Positions 8,716-17,784 are shown, counted from the first letter of the stretch. The stretch is 64,000 nucleotides of DNA from VRUE01 sp036557525 (GCA_036557525.1 DATBHH010000080.1:1-64000), one strand, 5' to 3'. Translations and numbers: made by a program. The notes: generated by a model not told the origin, from the sequence alone.

Positions 8716-10329
8716 CTATGCCGGAGCCTCGACCGGCCGCCCGGCGCCCTCGGCGAGCTCGTCGAAGCGCCGGGTCGGCAGGCGCCGGGTCGCCCAGAAG
8801 GAGGCGATGACGAGGAAGCCGGCGACGAGGAACGCGAGCTTCAGCGAGTCGATCTGGGCGTCTTCGTAGCCACTGACGATTGCCTCGATTTCGGCCGGGG
8901 CGATCCGCTCACCGGTCGCCGTTTCCCTCACCTGTTCGGCGGAGACGAAGCTGCCGCCGGCGCTCAATCGCACCGCGACCTCGTTTTCGACCCCCTGCGA
9001 GAGCTGCGGATGGTCCGCGACCTTGGCCGAGAAGGACGCGAGCAGGCCGCTGATCACGATCGCGCCGAGCAGGGCGGTGCCGAGCGATGAGCCCAGCTGC
9101 TGGGCCGTGAACTGGAGGCCGCCCGCCTCGCTGCGCTCGCGGTCGGAGACCGCCGACTGGACGACGTTCCCGAGCTGGGAGACGATCAGGCCCATCCCGA
9201 TCCCGAGCACTCCCATCGCGGCGAGGAAGGCTCCGTTGTTCAGTTCGGGCTCGATCGTTCCGAGCAGCATCGCGGTCGCGATGAGGACGATTGCGAGCCC
9301 CGCCCGCACCAGGGTGCGGGCGGGGAAGCGGCGCGCCATGGCCGAGCCGGCGAGGGCGGCGACGAAGAGGCCGACCGAGGCGGGCAGCATCCGAACCCCG
9401 GTTTCCAGCGCGTCCAGCCCCTGAACTATCTGGAGAAAGAGGGGGACGGTGAAGAAGATGCCCATCAGGATCAGGTTCTGGGCGAGGAGCATGGCGACCC
9501 CTCCCCGCAGCGCCGGGATCCCCAGCAGGTCGAAATGGAGGAGCGGTTCGGAGCCTCGCTCCTCGAGGCGCCGCTCCCAGGCCCGGAACCCGGCGAGGAG
9601 CAGAGCGCCGGCGCCGACGACGAATGGGGTCAGCGAGAGGCCGAACGGCTCAATCGGCGAGTTGCGGGGGATGAGCCATCCCCAGTTGCTCGCCTGAAGC
9701 ACGCCGAAGACGATCAGGCCGAGCCCGAGCGCGGAGAGGACGCCGCCGACCCGGTCGAGGGTGACTCCCTCCTCGCGCGGAGTCGGCGAGATCAGGCGAA
9801 TGCCGAGCAGGATCGCGATCGCGACGACGACCTCGCCGGCGAAGACGAGGCGCCAGGTCAGCTCCGTGGTGACCCAGCCCCCCAGTATCGGGCCGACCGC
9901 GATCCCGGCCCCCGCGACGCCGCCGAGCACGCCGTAGGCCAGCGCCCGATCCCGGCCCTCGTAGGTCGAGGCGACGAGGGCGACTAGGGCCGGCAGCACC
10001 AGCGCCGCGCCGACCCCCTCGAGCACCGACCAGCCGAGCATCAGGGCCGGCACGCTCCAGGAGACAGCGGTCAGGCCCGATCCGAGGCCGTAGATGCACA
10101 TGCCGACGACGAGGGCGCGCCGCCGGCCCCAGATGTCGCCGAGCTTGCCGCCGATCAGCATCAGCCCGGCCATCACCAGCGCGTAGAGCGCGATCACGAT
10201 CTGGATCGTCGTCACCGTGGTGTCGAAATCGTCGACGAGCTGGGAGATCGAGACGTTCATCACCGCCTGGTCGAGGACCATCAGGAACTGGGCTGCGCCG
10301 AGAACTCCGAGTGCTCCCCACTTCGCCAT
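8716..10329 (-). CDS. MFS drug exporter, DHA2 (14-TM) type
   Basis: A 537-residue integral membrane antiporter. It shows the MFS motif A (GGKLGDIWGRRRAL, about residue 62) and motif C (GVLGGVAGAGIAVGPILGGW, about residue 135), and enough hydrophobic segments for 14 helices, with a short periplasmic insertion near residue 430. The DHA2 family expels hydrophobic drugs and lipids by proton exchange. It is 9 bp downstream of a K+ channel gene on the same strand, and the two may share a transcript. The substrate cannot be deduced. Confidence 0.9.
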   Translation of the reverse strand: MAKWGALGVLGAAQFLMVLDQAVMNVSISQLVDDFDTTVTTIQIVIALYALVMAGLMLIGGKLGDIWGRRRALVVGMCIYGLGSGLTAVSWSVPALMLGWSVLEGVGAALVLPALVALVASTYEGRDRALAYGVLGGVAGAGIAVGPILGGWVTTELTWRLVFAGEVVVAIAILLGIRLISPTPREEGVTLDRVGGVLSALGLGLIVFGVLQASNWGWLIPRNSPIEPFGLSLTPFVVGAGALLLAGFRAWERRLEERGSEPLLHFDLLGIPALRGGVAMLLAQNLILMGIFFTVPLFLQIVQGLDALETGVRMLPASVGLFVAALAGSAMARRFPARTLVRAGLAIVLIATAMLLGTIEPELNNGAFLAAMGVLGIGMGLIVSQLGNVVQSAVSDRERSEAGGLQFTAQQLGSSLGTALLGAIVISGLLASFSAKVADHPQLSQGVENEVAVRLSAGGSFVSAEQVRETATGERIAPAEIEAIVSGYEDAQIDSLKLAFLVAGFLVIASFWATRRLPTRRFDELAEGAGRPVEAPA

Positions 10330-10338
10330 TTCGCGAGC

Positions 10339-10779
10339 CTACTTTTTGAGGGCCCGTTCGATCCGGTCGAGCCTCGCCGCGATGTCGTCGAGTTTTTCGG
10401 CGAGGGGGTGGTCCGCCGGGTCTTCGACCACTTTCCGTTTGGCCGCCTGAACGAAGGCGGCGGCGATCGAGGCGGTGACGACGGCGACGAGGCTGACGCC
10501 GAGGAGCATCACGATGCCCCCGATGACCCGCCCCTCGGTGTTGTGGGGGACGAAATCCCCATACCCGACCGTGGTGATGGTCTGGACGGCCCACCAGAGC
10601 GAGACGCCGAAATTGGGAAAGTCGTGCCGGTCGAAAAGAAAGATCAGGACCGCCGAGATCAAGGTCAGGGAAAGGGTGAACAGCGAGATGACGACGGCGG
10701 CCCTGCGCACCGTGAGGTGCCGCGATGCCAGGCGCCGTCCCACCCAATGCAGCTGCGCGGTCGGTTGTCCGTCCGACAT
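10339..10779 (-). CDS. Two-TM potassium channel
   Basis: A 146-residue protein with helix 1 near residues 25-48 (AAVVISLFTLSLTLISAVLI), a pore helix (SLWWAVQTIT), the canonical selectivity filter TTVGYGDFVP, helix 2 (GGIVMLLGVSLVAVVTAS), and a short C-terminal coiled coil (LAEKLDDIAARLDRIERALKK) that likely aids tetramer assembly. There is no ligand-binding RCK domain. It should be a tetrameric K+ pore in the cytoplasmic membrane. A divergent relative with a degenerate filter is at 41574. Confidence 0.9.
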   Translation of the reverse strand: MSDGQPTAQLHWVGRRLASRHLTVRRAAVVISLFTLSLTLISAVLIFLFDRHDFPNFGVSLWWAVQTITTVGYGDFVPHNTEGRVIGGIVMLLGVSLVAVVTASIAAAFVQAAKRKVVEDPADHPLAEKLDDIAARLDRIERALKK

Positions 10780-10826
10780 CGCCCGCAGGCTAGATGGCGA
10801 ATCGGAGGTCTACGGGGGTGGACCAG

Positions 10827-11453
10827 CTAGCCGCCGCTGAGGATGATCACGATGAAGAAGACGAGGACGACCTCGCTGATGATCCAGGAGTTGGAGTCCA
10901 TCCAGTCCCTGATCTTCGGCAGCAGCGCCTTCGCCCGGCTGCCAAGCAGAAGCACCAGGAGAGCCGGCGTCGCCAGCAGCAGCGCGGTCAGGCCGATGAA
11001 CGGCAGCACCGTCAGGTAGCTGTCGCCACGGTCGGCGGTGTGGCCGCCGATGCTGATCGAGGTGACCAGGTCGCTGGGGAACACGCCGAGCAGGAGGAAG
11101 CCGAGGGTGAAGGCGAATTTCGGCGTCGCGGACTCGAGTTTTCCCATCCATTTCGGCGGCTCGGTCTGATTGCGGTTCTGGAACTGTTTGAACATCGCGA
11201 AGAGGAGCAGCAGGAGGATGATCGCGTCGATCGTGCTGATATGCGTCCCTTCGCTGGTGTCGCCTTCGCCGGTCGCGCCGACACCGAGGAGGTAGGCGGC
11301 GCCGGTGACGAGGGTTATCGAGAGGATCGCGCCGAGCACGTAGGCGGCCGACGACCGTCCCCAGGAATCGCTGGTGGCAAAGAAGAAGGCGCTGATGATC
11401 TGCGGCCCGGCGATCATCACGAACGCCAGCGGCAGGATTGTCAGGAAATCCAA
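10827..11453 (-). CDS. GAP/SfLAP-family integral membrane protein
   Basis: A 208-residue protein with about six transmembrane segments (LTILPLAFVMIAGPQIISAFF, SAAYVLGAILSITLVTGAAY, and later ones) and the conserved PPKWM cytosolic linker. This matches the GAP family related to mycobacterial Sap proteins implicated in glycolipid addressing. A TTG start at 11453 is preferred because GGGAG lies 6 nt upstream and the product then starts MDFLTILPLAF, as in homologues; the frame stays open further upstream. The gene lies 48 bp before the K+ channel gene on the same strand. The transport role is inferred from the family. Confidence 0.75.
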   Translation of the reverse strand: MDFLTILPLAFVMIAGPQIISAFFFATSDSWGRSSAAYVLGAILSITLVTGAAYLLGVGATGEGDTSEGTHISTIDAIILLLLLFAMFKQFQNRNQTEPPKWMGKLESATPKFAFTLGFLLLGVFPSDLVTSISIGGHTADRGDSYLTVLPFIGLTALLLATPALLVLLLGSRAKALLPKIRDWMDSNSWIISEVVLVFFIVIILSGG

Positions 11454-11566
11454 GCGAAGCTCCCTTCGGTTGGCCGGGGAGCCTTTCATACACTTGTCCA
11501 CCTTCACATTGGGCCGGGAATGTGCGAGCTTTCCCTGGGGCTCGATACCGACCGAAAGGCGAAGCG

Positions 11567-13078
11567 ATGAAACTGCGACGAACCGGCATCTGCGTGGCCA
11601 TGGCAACGGCTGTTATCGGGCTCGCGACGGCTGCATCGGCGCTCGCCGACACGGCGACGCCGCTCGGCGGCAGCCCGCTCAACGTCTACGTCGGCGAACG
11701 CGGCCAGCTCCAGGCGGTCAGGGCGGAAAGCGGCAGCGGGATCTTCTTTGCGCCGTCCGACACGGTCGGCGACGCCGGCTTCTTCCTCGCCTTCCCGTCG
11801 AGCGGAGAAGTCTTCGGGTTCACCGGCAGCGCCGGCCCGTTCGGGCTCGAAGAATACGAACCGTTCGCGCAGCCGCCCGTCACCGGCAGCGGCACGGCCG
11901 CCGACCCGCTCGAACTGGTCCGGGTCTATGACGTCACCTCGGGTCTGCAGGTGACCCAGACGACGACCTACGTCAACGGGTCGCAGGAGTTCCGGGTCCG
12001 CTGGGAATTCCACAACGGAACCGGTGCCTCGATCAACTTCAAGGCGCTCGCCGCGGCCGACTTCTATTTCGAAGGCGACGACTCCGGCACCGGCATCTTC
12101 ACCGCCGGCCCGCCGCGCTTCATCGGCGGCACCAACCTCGACACCGGCAGCTCCGGCGGTTTCGTCGAGGTCACCGAAAACGGCCATCCGGCCTGGTCGG
12201 CCTACGAGGCGCTCACGTTCCCGGACGTCTGGACAAAGATCGAGGAATCCGCCATGAGCACCGAATCGACATTCGATGACTCGGTCCTGGCAGAACCCCG
12301 CGACAACGCCGGCGGCGTCGAGTGGGACCAGGACGCGACCGGCCCGGGCCTCGCCGGCGGCGGGACCCGCTCCTACGAAGTGATCATCCGCAGCGCGGTC
12401 CCATCGGCCCTTCAGCTCAACCCGACGAACGCCGGTTCGCGGCAGGGCGTGCCGATCAACATCACCGCGACGGCGCTCGACAGCAACGGCCAGCCGTACG
12501 CCGGCAAGACGCTGCATTACTCGATCAGCGGGCCGAACGCGGCCAGCGGCAGCGCCACTCTCAGCCCGACGGGGAGCGCGGTCATCACCGACCCCGGCAA
12601 AAAAGCCGGGACCGACACCGTGACCGTCTTCCTCGACTTCAACAACAACGGGACCCGAGAGCCGGCCGAGCCGCAGGCATCGGCGCAGGCGACCTTCGTC
12701 GACTCGGTCCCGCCCAACTGCACGGTCAAGACCAGCGGCACCCTGGTAGGCGGCGGCGAATCCGGCAAACCGCTGGTGATCGAAGTGAAGTGCGGCGAGG
12801 CCGCGACGGTGACGATGGAAACGACCCTGACCCCACCGGCCGGCGCCGGCTCCTCGGCCGCAGCCTCGAAGGCGAAGAAGATCAAGCTCAAGCCGGTCAA
12901 GAAGAAGGTCAAGAAGGGCAAGAAGGTCGCGTTCAAGATCAAGATCCCGAAGAGCGTCGCGCACAGGTACGCCGGCAAGACCCTGAAGGCGAAGATCAAG
13001 GTCACCGCCAAGGACAAGCACGGCAACAAGAAGACGAAGACGACGAAGGCGAAGGTCAGGCTCGCGAAGCTGAAGTAG
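11567..13078 (+). CDS. Secreted protein with Ig-like domain and lysine-rich tail
   Basis: A 503-residue exported protein; ATG 11567 has GAAAGG 7 nt upstream. The signal peptide ends near residue 27 (ASALADTATP). Residues 30-290 form one large beta domain. Residues 285-385 are a bacterial Ig-like domain (LQLNPTNAGSRQGVPINITA, ending SAQATFVDSVPPNC). The last 80 residues are extremely lysine-rich (KKIKLKPVKKKVKKGKKVAF, KDKHGNKKTKTTKAK), likely a wall or polyanion-binding tail. Glu codons favour GAA by about 18 to 8. The function is unknown. Confidence 0.75.
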   Translation: MKLRRTGICVAMATAVIGLATAASALADTATPLGGSPLNVYVGERGQLQAVRAESGSGIFFAPSDTVGDAGFFLAFPSSGEVFGFTGSAGPFGLEEYEPFAQPPVTGSGTAADPLELVRVYDVTSGLQVTQTTTYVNGSQEFRVRWEFHNGTGASINFKALAAADFYFEGDDSGTGIFTAGPPRFIGGTNLDTGSSGGFVEVTENGHPAWSAYEALTFPDVWTKIEESAMSTESTFDDSVLAEPRDNAGGVEWDQDATGPGLAGGGTRSYEVIIRSAVPSALQLNPTNAGSRQGVPINITATALDSNGQPYAGKTLHYSISGPNAASGSATLSPTGSAVITDPGKKAGTDTVTVFLDFNNNGTREPAEPQASAQATFVDSVPPNCTVKTSGTLVGGGESGKPLVIEVKCGEAATVTMETTLTPPAGAGSSAAASKAKKIKLKPVKKKVKKGKKVAFKIKIPKSVAHRYAGKTLKAKIKVTAKDKHGNKKTKTTKAKVRLAKLK

Positions 13079-13472
13079 GCGCAGAGGTCAGCGGGGCTCG
13101 CACTCCCCGCATCAGCCGCTCCCACTCACGGGCGTACTCCTGCTCCGCGGCCGCGCGTGATGTGACCGCTGCGTTTTCCAGCAACTGGATGCGCGCGTTC
13201 CATCCCGGGCCGTAGAGCGCGTCCGGGCTCTTCTCGAGCGAGCGTGCGATCGAGGCCAGGAAGACGGCCAGGGTCAGGTGGAGCCTGGTCGGGTCGATTC
13301 GCATCAGGATCTCCCGAGCTCTCCGTTCGAAGGCAGGATCGCGCCGCTCCGCAGGCGTCGCGTTCTGCAGCTCCGTCGACAGGCGATCGGCCATTCCCAG
13401 GATCGATTCCATCCCGACGGTTCTCGGATCCCGGCGGGGCCCGGCCTGAACCAATTGGACGAATCGGCTCAC
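13056..13472 (-). CDS. Small hypothetical protein
   Basis: A 138-residue helical, soluble protein that I do not recognise. It contains ERRDPAFERRAREILMRIDP and an acidic/aromatic C-terminal half (EQEYAREWERLMRG). The GTG start at 13472 has weak support; ATG 13412 (MESILGMADRL) is an alternative. It overlaps the convergent secreted gene by 23 bp. It lies just downstream of a broken tRNA-Ser copy and could be part of an inserted segment. Confidence 0.45.
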   Translation of the reverse strand: MSRFVQLVQAGPRRDPRTVGMESILGMADRLSTELQNATPAERRDPAFERRAREILMRIDPTRLHLTLAVFLASIARSLEKSPDALYGPGWNARIQLLENAAVTSRAAAEQEYAREWERLMRGVRAPLTSAPTSASRA

Positions 13473-13484
13473 CCTTTTTAGGAG

Positions 13485-13543
13485 CGGAGGGGGTGGGATT
13501 CGAACCCACGAGACGTCCCAAAGTGCGCCTAACGGCTTTCAAG
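13485..13543 (-). pseudogene. Broken 3' part of tRNA-Ser(UGA)
   Basis: Bases 13485-13514 are identical to the T arm and acceptor 3' strand of the intact tRNA-Ser at 15146-15234, and 13528-13543 are identical to its anticodon-loop region (CCTAACGGCTTTCAAG). The variable arm between them differs, and everything 5' of the anticodon loop is unrelated, so it cannot fold as a tRNA. This is the pattern left when an element integrates at the 3' end of a tRNA gene. Confidence 0.75.
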
Positions 13544-13596
13544 GGGGACGGTTCAGTTCAAGCGATTGCCCGAGGCGAGGCCGATTCTGCCTGACC

Positions 13597-14601
13597 TCAA
13601 CGCGACGAGCGATCGGTTTTGAGATCCAGCCGAGCGCGGGTTGCGACTTCGGTCCCGATTCGAGAGGTTCGAACGGCCCCTATGGCACCGTGTGGCGAGG
13701 TCGTTCCAAAAGACGGTAGCCCTCCCGCGTGCGCCCGTTCCGCACCTCCGCACCCCGACAAGGCCAGGATCCCGCCCGCAAGCATCAGCGCCGCGCCTCG
13801 GCGGGATTGCCGCCACGTCGGTCGCCAGCCCTGGCTGTAAGCGAACCAGAGCAGCCCGGCGATGCAGAGCAGCGTCGCTACATAGAAGTTGAGACGCAGG
13901 CCGAGGAAGTGGTGGGAGGGATCGACGCGCAGCGACTCCTCGAAGATGCGAAAGGCCGAGTAGCCGGCGACGTATAGGGCGAAGAGGCCCGGCGGGCGAA
14001 TGCGTCGATGGTGCCCCAGCCAGACGAGGAAGGCGGCGAGCGCCAGGTTCCAGATCAGCTCGTAGAGGAAGGTCGGGTGGAAGGTGGCGAAACTCTCGTA
14101 TCCCGCCGGGCGGTGAGCGGGAGAGATCTGCAGGGCCCAGGGCAGGCTGGTCGGGCCGCCGAAGAGCTCCTGGTTGAAGTAGTTGCCGATCCGGACGAAC
14201 GTCGTGGCAACCAGCAGCGCCGGCGCGGCGGCGTCCAGGAAGGCGGCGGCGGAGACCCCCGCTCGACGCAGCCGCCAGATCCCGACGGCGGTGCCCAGGG
14301 CGATCCCGCCCCAGCTCCCCATGCCGCCTTCCCAGATCGCGAACGGCCCCCACCAATGCGGTGGCATTTCGCCCCAGCTGGTCAGGTCGAAGTAGAGGCG
14401 CCCACCGATGATCCCGGCCGGGAAGCCCCACATCGCAACGTCATAGACGAGGGCGCGCGAGCCGCCCTGCGCCTCCCAACGCCGAACTGTGATGAGAATC
14501 GCGGCCGCCAGCCCGACCACGTACATCAGCCCGTATACGTGCACTTCAAAGAAGCCGACGTGAAAGCCGTTTGAGCTAGGGCTTGGGATCGAGGCGATCA
14601 T
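13597..14601 (-). CDS. lgt: Prolipoprotein diacylglyceryl transferase
   Basis: A 334-residue polytopic membrane enzyme that transfers diacylglycerol from phosphatidylglycerol to the lipobox cysteine of prolipoproteins. The signature VRIGNYFNQELFGGPTSLPW is present, as are HPTFLYELIWN and ALYVAGYSAFRIFEESLR. WEGGMGSWGG replaces the His-containing loop of proteobacterial Lgt, as in actinobacteria. Beyond the last family helix there is a 70-residue tail with a hydrophobic run ending LALSGCGG, which looks like a lipobox. The gene lies between a broken and an intact tRNA-Ser copy. The binding lipoprotein at 60400 would be a client. Confidence 0.92.
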   Translation of the reverse strand: MIASIPSPSSNGFHVGFFEVHVYGLMYVVGLAAAILITVRRWEAQGGSRALVYDVAMWGFPAGIIGGRLYFDLTSWGEMPPHWWGPFAIWEGGMGSWGGIALGTAVGIWRLRRAGVSAAAFLDAAAPALLVATTFVRIGNYFNQELFGGPTSLPWALQISPAHRPAGYESFATFHPTFLYELIWNLALAAFLVWLGHHRRIRPPGLFALYVAGYSAFRIFEESLRVDPSHHFLGLRLNFYVATLLCIAGLLWFAYSQGWRPTWRQSRRGAALMLAGGILALSGCGGAERAHAGGLPSFGTTSPHGAIGAVRTSRIGTEVATRARLDLKTDRSSR

Positions 14602-14651
14602 CGCGGGGGCCTAGGCCGGGGCGTCACTCTGAAATTGCTCGCCCGCAGAAC

Positions 14652-14984
14652 CTACCCGAGCATCTGTCTGGCCTTTCTCTTGAGGATGCCAAGGGAAGCC
14701 AGCTGGGGGTGGGTCAGGATTACTCCTTCGCGCGCCAGCCCCTTGCCGTGCAGCATCTCGAGTGGCGAGGGGACCGCAACGTCGAAGCTCTCATGCATGA
14801 CCTGGCCGGCGTCACGCGGGACTCGATGGACCGGGTTTGGGTCGCATATGGATTCTCCCGATGCCCGTACTTCACGAATGACGGAAAGCCTAAGCCGGAT
14901 CTTCACCGGCAGGATCGATCCTGCATCTGACAACCCCCGACCTTGTGAGTCCTTCTCCGCGTGAGGTCCTCCGCGCTCCCACAA
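14652..14984 (-). CDS. Possible small gene in the 545-bp lgt-tRNA gap
   Basis: The gap 14602-15145 has no confidently recognised gene. The best candidate is this 110-codon minus-strand frame, whose last 75 residues read like a protein (VIREVRASGESICDPNP, HESFDVAVPSPLEMLHGKG, ASLGILKRKARQML). No family is recognised, the start is uncertain, and no ribosome-binding site is evident. The base composition is less GC-rich than neighbouring genes, which fits inserted DNA. An overlapping plus-strand frame exists but looks less protein-like. Confidence 0.3.
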   Translation of the reverse strand: MWERGGPHAEKDSQGRGLSDAGSILPVKIRLRLSVIREVRASGESICDPNPVHRVPRDAGQVMHESFDVAVPSPLEMLHGKGLAREGVILTHPQLASLGILKRKARQMLG

Positions 14985-15145
14985 GCCGCGAAGCAGCTAG
15001 CCGACGCTGAAGAGCGCGACACTGTGATCGGTGCGCGATAGTCGCGCGCCCGGTCAGGCGGTCTTGAGCGGAAAGCGGACCCGGCCGGGCTTGCAGGGCT
15101 ACTCCCGGTTTTTCGCTCAACCAAGCCGACTGCCCCGTTAGAAAG

Positions 15146-15234
15146 CGGAGGGGGTGGGATTCGAACCCACGAGACCCCTGACGAGGCCTAACGGCTTTCA
15201 AGGCCGCCGCATTCAACCGCTCTGCCACCCCTCC
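15146..15234 (-). tRNA. tRNA-Ser (anticodon UGA)
   Basis: An 89-nt class II tRNA on the minus strand. The acceptor GGAGGGG pairs with CCCCTCC, the discriminator base is G, the anticodon loop is CTTGAAA (anticodon TGA), there is a long variable arm, and the T loop is TTCGAAT. No CCA is encoded. Its 3' part is duplicated at 13485-13543. Confidence 0.95.
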
Positions 15235-15273
15235 GGGGGTTAGGCGAGTGAGCGTAGGTGATTGGATCGAGCG

Positions 15274-16431
15274 ATGCGCAGGTTGCTCGTCCTCGCCTCG
15301 ACGATGGTTTTCTTCGACGTCGCCTTCTATGCGGCGATCGCGCCGCTGCTCCCTCACTACGTCTCGAAGTTCGACCTGAGCGAGGCCGAAGCCGGGATCC
15401 TCCAGGCCTCCTATGCGGCCGGGACGCTGCTCCTCGCCCTGCCGTCGGGCCTGCTCGCGGCGCGGATCGGGCCGCGCAGGACGGTGATCGGCGGCCTAGC
15501 CGTGTTCGGCGCCTCGGGGCTCGTGTTCGGGTTCGGGGACCAGATCGCCGTGCTCGACCTCGCGCGGTTCTGCCAGGGTTGCGCCGGCGCGCTGATCTGG
15601 TCCGGCGCGCTCGCCTGGCTGATCGCCGCCTACCCGCCCGACCGGCGCGGCGCGGTGATCGGCACCGCGCTCGGCACCGCGGTCGCCGGAGCCCTGCTCG
15701 GGCCGCTGCTCGGCGGCATCGCGGCCAAGATCGGGACCGGGGCCGTCTTCGGCGCCGTCACCGTCATCGCCGTCGTTCTCGCCATCGCCGCCGCCCGCAC
15801 GCCGGAGCTCGGGGTGAGCGAGGTCCAGGACCTTCGCACCGCGCTGCGGATCATCGCCACCCGCCCGATCGTGATCGCCACCGCGTTCGTCGCAGTCCCC
15901 TCGCTGATGGCGGGGGCGATAGAGGTGCTGGTGCCACTGCGGATCGACGACCTCGACGGCGGGTCGACGCTGATCGCCGCGGCGTTCGTCGTCGGGGCGG
16001 GGATCGAGGCCTCTCTCGCTCCGATCGCGGGCCGCTACTCGGACCGGGTCGGCCGGCGCGCCCCCTACGTCTTCGGGTCGGCGGTCTGCGCGGCGGCGAT
16101 GGTCGGGATCGCGGCAGGCCAGGCGCTCGGGGTCGTGATCGGCTCGCTCCTGGTCATCTCCTTCGGCGCCGGGCTCTCGTTCACCCCGGCGATCGCGGCG
16201 CTCTCGGAGGCCGGCGAAACCGCGCGCCTCCACGAGGGCGTGGCCGCCGGGCTCTCGAACGTCGCCTGGGCCTCGGGGCAGGTCGTCGGCGCGATCGTCG
16301 GCGGCGGCCTGGCCAGCGCCGCCGGGTTCGCGACGCCGAACCTGGCCGTCGCAGCGCTGCTGGCGGCGACCGCGGTCTACGCAAGCCGGGTGCTGAAGGG
16401 CGGATACCCTGCGCCGGTGAGTGCGGAGTGA
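15274..16431 (+). CDS. MFS transporter, 12-TM
   Basis: A 385-residue major facilitator with helices through both halves. Motif A-like LLAARIGPRRTVIGG follows helix 2, and the second half repeats it as GRYSDRVGRRAPYVFG. The start is taken at ATG 15274 (MRRLLVLASTMVFF); ATG 15262 is also possible. The subfamily resembles monoamine or drug efflux carriers, but the substrate is unclear. The gene is 39 bp from the tRNA-Ser 5' end and 54 bp from the next gene. Confidence 0.88.
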   Translation: MRRLLVLASTMVFFDVAFYAAIAPLLPHYVSKFDLSEAEAGILQASYAAGTLLLALPSGLLAARIGPRRTVIGGLAVFGASGLVFGFGDQIAVLDLARFCQGCAGALIWSGALAWLIAAYPPDRRGAVIGTALGTAVAGALLGPLLGGIAAKIGTGAVFGAVTVIAVVLAIAAARTPELGVSEVQDLRTALRIIATRPIVIATAFVAVPSLMAGAIEVLVPLRIDDLDGGSTLIAAAFVVGAGIEASLAPIAGRYSDRVGRRAPYVFGSAVCAAAMVGIAAGQALGVVIGSLLVISFGAGLSFTPAIAALSEAGETARLHEGVAAGLSNVAWASGQVVGAIVGGGLASAAGFATPNLAVAALLAATAVYASRVLKGGYPAPVSAE

Positions 16432-16485
16432 GCAAGCGTCGAGATCAGCGCGAAGGTTTGAGATGACCCCCGAGGGCGGGTAGAG

Positions 16486-17784
16486 GTGGCCGGAGCGGAG
16501 TGGCGCAACTGGGCGGGCGATCAGTCCTGCCGGCCGGCCGCGCGGGTGGCGCCGCGTGACCGCGACGAGCTTGCGGCGGCGGTCGCCTCGGCCGCGGAGG
16601 CCTCCGGGAAGGTGAGCGTCGCCGGCTCGGGGCACTCGTTCACCGAGGCGCCGCTGACCGACGGCACGCTGATCGACATCGGCGCTCTCAGCGGGGTGAT
16701 CGACGCCGATCCCCCCTCCGGCCTCGTCCGGGCCGGCGGCGGGACGGTCCTCGCCGACCTCAACCGGGAGCTCCACCGGCTCGGCCTGGCGATGGAGAAC
16801 CTCGGCGACATCGACCGCCAGACGGTCGCGGGGGCGATCTCGACCGGAACCCACGGAACCGGCCTGAAGCTCGGCAACCTCTCGACCCAGGTGGTCGGGG
16901 TCGAGCTGGTGACCGGCGACGGCAGGGTGCGCGACCTGGCCGAGTCCGATGGCGACCTGCTGCGGGCGGCGCGGGTCGGACTCGGCGCGCTGGGGGCGAT
17001 CAGCGCGGTGACTCTGCGCTGCGTCCCCGCCTTCGTCCTCGAGATCGTCTCGAGGCCGCTGCCGCGCGAAGAGGTCCTCGACACCTTCCTCGAACGTGCC
17101 GAGGCCAACGATCATTTCGAGCTCTTCACCTTCCCCTACGCCGACTCCGCGCTCGTCCTCGAACGCGACCGGACCGAGTCGGAGCCGCGCCCGCGCGGCA
17201 GGGTCGGGGCCTACCTCAACGACATCGTCCTCGAGAACTGGGCGCTGGGGGCGTTCTCGGGCGCGGGGAAGATCCTCCCGGCGTCGATCCCACTGCTCTC
17301 GCGGACCGCAGCGCGGCTCGCATCCGGCGGCCGGGTCGTCGACCGCAGCGACCGGGTGTTTGCCAGCGAGCGCCGGGTCCGATTCACCGAGATGGAGTAC
17401 GGGGTCCCGCGCGAGAGCGGGCCCGAGGCCGCCCGGCGGGTGGTGGAGTGGGTCCGCGCCAACCGCTATCCGGTCTTCTTCCCGATCGAGATGCGGGTCG
17501 CCGCCGGCGACGACGCTCTGCTCAGCCCCTCGCACGAGCGCGACACCACCTACATCGCGGTCCACCAGTACCGGGGGATGGAGTGGCGTCCCTACTTCGA
17601 GGCGGTCGAGGCGATCATGGACTCCTACGGCGGCCGTCCCCACTGGGGCAAGCGCCACTTCCAGACCGCGGAGACGCTGGCGCCCCGCTATCCGCGCTGG
17701 GGCGCGTTCGCGGCCGCCCGCGACGAGCTCGACCCCGGTCGCGTGTTCGGCAACGAGTACGCGATCCGGGTCCTCGGGCCCTGA
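16486..17784 (+). CDS. FAD-linked sugar-lactone/alditol oxidase (gulonolactone oxidase type)
   Basis: A 432-residue flavoprotein of the VAO/PCMH fold that oxidises lactones or polyols such as L-gulono- or D-arabinono-1,4-lactone or alditols. The GSGHSF motif near residue 48 contains the His that binds FAD covalently in this family. AGAISTGTHGTG is the second FAD loop, and the C-terminal PHWGKRHF is the HWGK motif of aldonolactone oxidases. The start is GTG 16486. It converges with a PLP aldolase/deaminase gene across a strong hairpin. As I recall, the same two gene types are near neighbours in mycobacteria. Confidence 0.85.
   Translation: MAGAEWRNWAGDQSCRPAARVAPRDRDELAAAVASAAEASGKVSVAGSGHSFTEAPLTDGTLIDIGALSGVIDADPPSGLVRAGGGTVLADLNRELHRLGLAMENLGDIDRQTVAGAISTGTHGTGLKLGNLSTQVVGVELVTGDGRVRDLAESDGDLLRAARVGLGALGAISAVTLRCVPAFVLEIVSRPLPREEVLDTFLERAEANDHFELFTFPYADSALVLERDRTESEPRPRGRVGAYLNDIVLENWALGAFSGAGKILPASIPLLSRTAARLASGGRVVDRSDRVFASERRVRFTEMEYGVPRESGPEAARRVVEWVRANRYPVFFPIEMRVAAGDDALLSPSHERDTTYIAVHQYRGMEWRPYFEAVEAIMDSYGGRPHWGKRHFQTAETLAPRYPRWGAFAAARDELDPGRVFGNEYAIRVLGP

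Noticed and set aside
12880..13075. The lysine-rich end of the protein at 11567 as a histone-like DNA-binding domain
   Set aside because: The protein has a signal peptide and Ig-like domain, so the tail is more likely an extracellular wall-binding extension.
15496..17658. A 720-codon minus-strand frame opposite the MFS and FAD-oxidase genes
   Set aside because: Composition is typical of an antisense shadow and both plus-strand genes have unmistakable family motifs.
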